Origin: Gallionella sp. | GTDB taxonomy: Bacteria; Pseudomonadota; Gammaproteobacteria; Burkholderiales; Gallionellaceae | Length of the DNA stretch: 10,475 nucleotides | Assembly: GCA_024654105.1 (NCBI GenBank) | Contig: JANLID010000122.1 | Coordinates: 1-10,475 of the forward strand | Reading direction: 5' to 3' | In this document: positions 8,318-10,475 of the stretch, piece by piece | How positions within the stretch are numbered: the stretch's first letter is position 1 | Layout of the letters: every line of letters starts with the position of its first letter | Notes under the pieces: model-generated | Database searches by the model: none | Seen by the model: only the letters and a program-made list of their open reading frames with translations | What the model was told of the DNA's origin: nothing | Position numbers and translations under genes: made by a program

Positions 8318-8742
8318 TGCTATTCAATCCGTCGCGTGACGAGGCGCGGGATTTTTTATTTGAATCCTGGCGCAAACGCGGGGCTGGCGAATTGCTCACG
8401 CCGCTGGAAGACCTTGCCGCGCAGCTTATTGGCAAGCATCCGGAATATCACGCCGTGCTGGAGGATCCGGAACGTCATCAGGATCAGGATTACCTGCCGG
8501 AACATGGTGCGACCAACCCATTTTTGCACCTGATGATGCACCTCACCATCGAGGAACAGATTTCCATCAACCAGCCTGCGGGAATCCGCGCGCACTTCAC
8601 GCGCCTGACCCGGCAGTTCGAGTCGGAGCATGACGCGCAGCATCGCATGATGGAATGCCTCAGCGAAATGATCTGGCAGGCGCAGCGCAACCGTACCCCG
8701 CCGGATGCAGCCATCTATTTCGCCTGTCTGGAAAAACAATAA
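8317..8742 (+). CDS. DUF1841 family protein
   Basis: This 141-residue soluble protein begins MLFNPSRDEARDFLFESW and contains HPEYHAVLEDPERHQDQDYLPE and NPFLHLMMHLTIEEQISINQPAGI. These are the hallmarks of DUF1841, a small family found mainly in beta- and gammaproteobacteria with no known function. It is His-, Glu- and Asp-rich (HLMMHLTIEEQ, DAQHRMME), which might suggest metal binding, but this is inference. No signal peptide or membrane segment is seen. The start is set by the overlap with the nth stop (TGATG) and by AGGAG eleven bases upstream. An upstream in-frame ATG at 8215 lies deep in nth and is rejected. It is probably co-transcribed with rnf-nth. Confidence 0.9.
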   Translation: MLFNPSRDEARDFLFESWRKRGAGELLTPLEDLAAQLIGKHPEYHAVLEDPERHQDQDYLPEHGATNPFLHLMMHLTIEEQISINQPAGIRAHFTRLTRQFESEHDAQHRMMECLSEMIWQAQRNRTPPDAAIYFACLEKQ

Positions 8743-8762
8743 AACAAGGAAAGGGCAATGAC

Positions 8763-9320
8763 ATGCGCTTGAGCAAAATCACCACTCGTACCGGTGACGA
8801 CGGCAGTACCGGCCTTGCCGACGGCATGCGCCTCGACAAGGATCACGCGCGCATCACCGCGCTCGGCAGCGTGGATGAACTGAACAGCCAGCTTGGCGTG
8901 CTGCTTGCCGAGCCCCTTGTGCAGGACATCCGCACGGTATTGCTGCAGATTCAGCATGACTTGTTCGATTTGGGCGGTGCCCTTGCGCTGCCCGGGCAGG
9001 ATGTGTTCGCAGAAACTAAACTCACATGGCTGGATGAACAGATCACCCGCTACAACGCCAATCTGTCACCGTTGCGTGAATTTATCCTGCCAGGCGGTTC
9101 GCGCGCGGGCGCGCTTTGTCATGTGGCTCGCAGTGTGGCGCGCCGTGCCGAGCGTGACCTGGTGTCGCTAGCCCATAGCGAGTCCGGCACTCATCACGAA
9201 GCCGCGCCGCACAACGCGCTGCCGTACCTGAACCGCCTATCGGACTTGTTGTTTGTGCTCTGTCGCGTCATCAATCAAGCGCAGGCAGCGCAGGAAACGC
9301 TATGGCAAAGGAGCGGTTGA
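8763..9320 (+). CDS. PduO-type cob(I)alamin adenosyltransferase
   Basis: This 185-residue enzyme transfers the adenosyl group of ATP to cob(I)alamin to make adenosylcobalamin. The N-terminal ATP-binding loop is present (TTRTGDDGSTGL, residues 7-18). So are ALGSVDELNS at 33-42, the basic helix HVARSVARRAER at 120-131, and LPYLNRLSDLLFVLCR at 153-168. Together these define the trimeric PduO/MMAB-type class, distinct from the CobA and EutT types. The ATG at 8763 has AGGG seven bases upstream and follows the DUF1841 stop by 20 nt, so it is probably the last gene of the same transcript. The upstream in-frame ATG at 8655 would overlap DUF1841 and is rejected. No B12-dependent enzyme or corrinoid biosynthesis gene is in the window, so a salvage role is inference. 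Confidence 0.95.
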   Translation: MRLSKITTRTGDDGSTGLADGMRLDKDHARITALGSVDELNSQLGVLLAEPLVQDIRTVLLQIQHDLFDLGGALALPGQDVFAETKLTWLDEQITRYNANLSPLREFILPGGSRAGALCHVARSVARRAERDLVSLAHSESGTHHEAAPHNALPYLNRLSDLLFVLCRVINQAQAAQETLWQRSG

Positions 9321-9388
9321 TCCTGTGCATCTCCGCAAGGGCGCAAGAACCACGGTGAGGTGAATCCCCCCCGCCGATTGCAGCCTGG

Positions 9389-9763
9389 TTATTGCCCCAG
9401 CAGGTTGGCAATCTCGATTTCGGCAGTCGCCCAATGATCGGTCGCGCAGCCGCCGAACCCGTTGAGTTCCGCGATGAAGTAAGCGGCAGTTTGCACCATA
9501 CGATAGCGTTCTTCGGATGCCGGCTTCGCGGCTGTTTTTTTTGCAGCCGGTTTGGTGCCGGCTGTCGCTGCCTTCTTCACCGATGCCTTCTTCACTGGGA
9601 CTTTCTTGTTGGCAGCAGGTGCAGGCGCTTTTTTTACTGCCGGTGCGGGATCCTTTTTTGCTGCAACTTTCTTTGCAGCGGCAGACGCCGCTACTTTGGT
9701 GGTCTTTGGCTTAACGGCAACCACACTGCCTGTTTTGTCAGAAGATGTTTTTTGCTCTGCCAT
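9389..9763 (-). CDS. Histone-H1-like Lys/Ala-rich protein with C-terminal DUF2934 domain
   Basis: This is a 124-residue protein in two parts. Residues about 18-82 are low-complexity Ala, Lys, Pro and Val, with repeated AAKK, VKKA and PAPA units, like the DNA-binding tails of bacterial histone-H1-like proteins. Residues 84-124 (SEERYRMVQTAAYFIAELNGF, then DHWATAEIEIANLL) match the DUF2934 pattern, a short helical domain found in many rhizobial and betaproteobacterial proteins. The positive charge suggests nucleic-acid binding in the nucleoid, but this is inference. The ATG at 9763 is preceded by GGAGG seven bases upstream; an upstream in-frame ATG at 9799 lacks such a site. It converges on the cobalamin adenosyltransferase gene with a 68-nt gap containing a seven-C run and no obvious terminator. 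Confidence 0.82.
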   Translation of the reverse strand: MAEQKTSSDKTGSVVAVKPKTTKVAASAAAKKVAAKKDPAPAVKKAPAPAANKKVPVKKASVKKAATAGTKPAAKKTAAKPASEERYRMVQTAAYFIAELNGFGGCATDHWATAEIEIANLLGQ

Positions 9764-9814
9764 GATGCAACCTCCAGAATGATAAGTTAATAATTCCAAG
9801 GCCTTACCGAGGGC

Positions 9815-9843
9815 ATGGTAGTAACGAAAACCTTATTAGTCAA
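9815..9843 (-). promoter_or_regulatory. Sigma70-type promoter of the DUF2934 gene
   Basis: On the minus strand, TTGACT (9843-9838) and TACCAT (9820-9815) are spaced by exactly 17 bp. Transcription would start near 9808, leaving a leader of about 45 nt that includes the GGAGG ribosome site. The gene is therefore probably monocistronic. Confidence 0.6.
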
Positions 9844-10327
9844 CCGCAGCAAGCATTGTCCAATGACAAGATAAGCCTGAGCGAGAGGGTGTGCTCGGGG
9901 ATATTCGCCTGCAACTGTCTGAAGGTTAACGGCCAGTTTGGGCTGACCGGGGAGATATCGCCGGCCAAATGCCGGCAGACCCCGACGGTATTGATGTAGT
10001 GCCGGCATTCGTTCATGCGCAAGGCCGTCTTCATGGCGGCGCGCAGCCCAAAACGAACCTTGGGCGGTTGAACGCAACGGGAAAACGTGGCTTCCAGGGC
10101 AGCGGCAGGCAAAGTGCCGCCCGCTGTCAGATGGGCAATGGCTCAGGATAGGAGGCTGGCGGAATGGGGTATGGATTCAACAATCTGGCGTTTGAGTAGG
10201 GGTGTGGCGCACCGTATCCTTTACCTTTCCGGAATGCCACCCGTTTTTCTTCGTGCTCTTGGTGATTTAAATGTCGCTTAAAAGACAAAGACATGTTGTA
10301 AAAAAGCCACACTTCCCGCACAAACTT
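9844..10327. other. Gene-poor stretch with an unexplained minus-strand open frame
   Basis: No recognised gene lies here. The minus strand has an open frame from 10112 to 9840 whose translation includes RMNECRHYINTVGVCRHLAGD. I cannot assign it to a family, and it has no visible ribosome site. It may be a spurious frame, a decayed gene, or part of a dispersed repeat. From about 10205 to 10275 the minus strand contains CACCAAGAGCACGAAGAAAA-type sequence, resembling the CACGAAG-rich intergenic repeats seen in many environmental genomes. A 10-bp inverted repeat and the promoters on both sides are listed separately. Confidence 0.5.
9968..10009. repeat. Perfect 10-bp inverted repeat with 22-nt loop
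   Basis: AATGCCGGCA at 9968-9977 and TGCCGGCATT at 10000-10009 are exact reverse complements separated by 22 bases. Each arm contains the self-complementary octamer TGCCGGCA, so the arms are also near-direct repeats. A further GCCGGC lies just upstream at 9960-9965. It could be a structured RNA element, a protein-binding pair, or a remnant of a mobile repeat; no T-run follows. Confidence 0.7.
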
Positions 10328-10355
10328 TTGACAGCCCTTCCCGCTACTCTATAAA
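10328..10355 (+). promoter_or_regulatory. Strong sigma70-type promoter for the right-edge gene
   Basis: A perfect TTGACA at 10328-10333 and TATAAA at 10350-10355 are spaced by 16 bp. Transcription would begin near 10362, giving a leader of about 87 nt before the ATG at 10449. The near-consensus boxes suggest high basal expression. Confidence 0.7.
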
Positions 10356-10448
10356 GTCTGTACCCAGTGGTGGCAGGAGGATTGATATCCATCACTTCGA
10401 GCAATAAAAACCGATCAACTTTTTAATCGTTAAAAGAGGAAATACACA

Positions 10449-10475
10449 ATGAAGAAAATCGTTCTCTCTCTGGCA
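10449..10475 (+). CDS. Start of a probably exported protein, cut by the right edge
   Basis: Only nine codons are visible (MKKIVLSLA). Two lysines followed by a hydrophobic run is the usual beginning of a Sec signal peptide, so the product is probably periplasmic, in the outer membrane, or a lipoprotein. The ribosome site AGAGGA at 10435-10440 is eight bases from the ATG, and a strong promoter lies upstream. Identity cannot be given from this fragment. Confidence 0.7.

Noticed and set aside
10087..10281. Small plus-strand gene of 64 codons before the right-edge promoter
   Set aside because: No ribosome site, no recognisable motif, and part of it overlaps probable repeat sequence.

Overview
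The window looks like a chromosomal segment of a betaproteobacterium of moderately high GC content. A Nitrosomonadales or Gallionellaceae-like lineage is my best guess. This rests on the type of Rnf operon, the Crp/Fnr-like regulator, DUF1841, and a Lys/Ala-rich DUF2934 protein, all judged from remembered family patterns and not from a search.

Layout, left to right. Positions 1-2038 hold two minus-strand regulatory genes. One is a multi-PAS sensor protein that runs off the left edge and carries an in-frame hexanucleotide microsatellite. Upstream of it is a Crp/Fnr-superfamily transcription factor. A 311-nt divergent intergenic region follows. It contains a CRP-like palindrome placed at about -41.5 of a plausible promoter for the regulator, and a good sigma70-type promoter for the rightward genes.

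Positions 2350-9320 are one rightward gene train: rnfA, rnfB, rnfC, rnfD, rnfG, rnfE, nth, a DUF1841 gene and a PduO-type cobalamin adenosyltransferase. Most junctions overlap by 1-4 bases (TAATG, ATGA, TGATG), which implies translational coupling. The six Rnf proteins form a membrane complex that exchanges electrons between ferredoxin and NAD(H), coupled to an ion gradient. All the expected cofactor residues are visible: the Fe-S cysteines of RnfB and RnfC, the buried cysteines of RnfA and RnfE, and the flavinylated threonines of RnfD and RnfG. The only break in the operon is a 162-nt rnfC-rnfD gap filled by a CT/AG-rich palindromic repeat that looks inserted.

Positions 9389-9763 encode, on the minus strand, a histone-H1-like tail joined to a DUF2934 domain, with a clear promoter behind it. 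The last ~600 nt hold no convincing gene. They contain an inverted repeat, an unexplained minus-strand open frame, possible dispersed-repeat sequence, and a strong promoter with a leader for a gene that begins nine codons before the right edge and probably encodes an exported protein.

I see no phage, CRISPR, toxin-antitoxin or novel defence system. The most interesting points are the Gly-Met microsatellite inside a PAS domain, the CRP-like site at a class II position, the repeat insertion inside the rnf operon, and the unexplained segment at 9844-10150.
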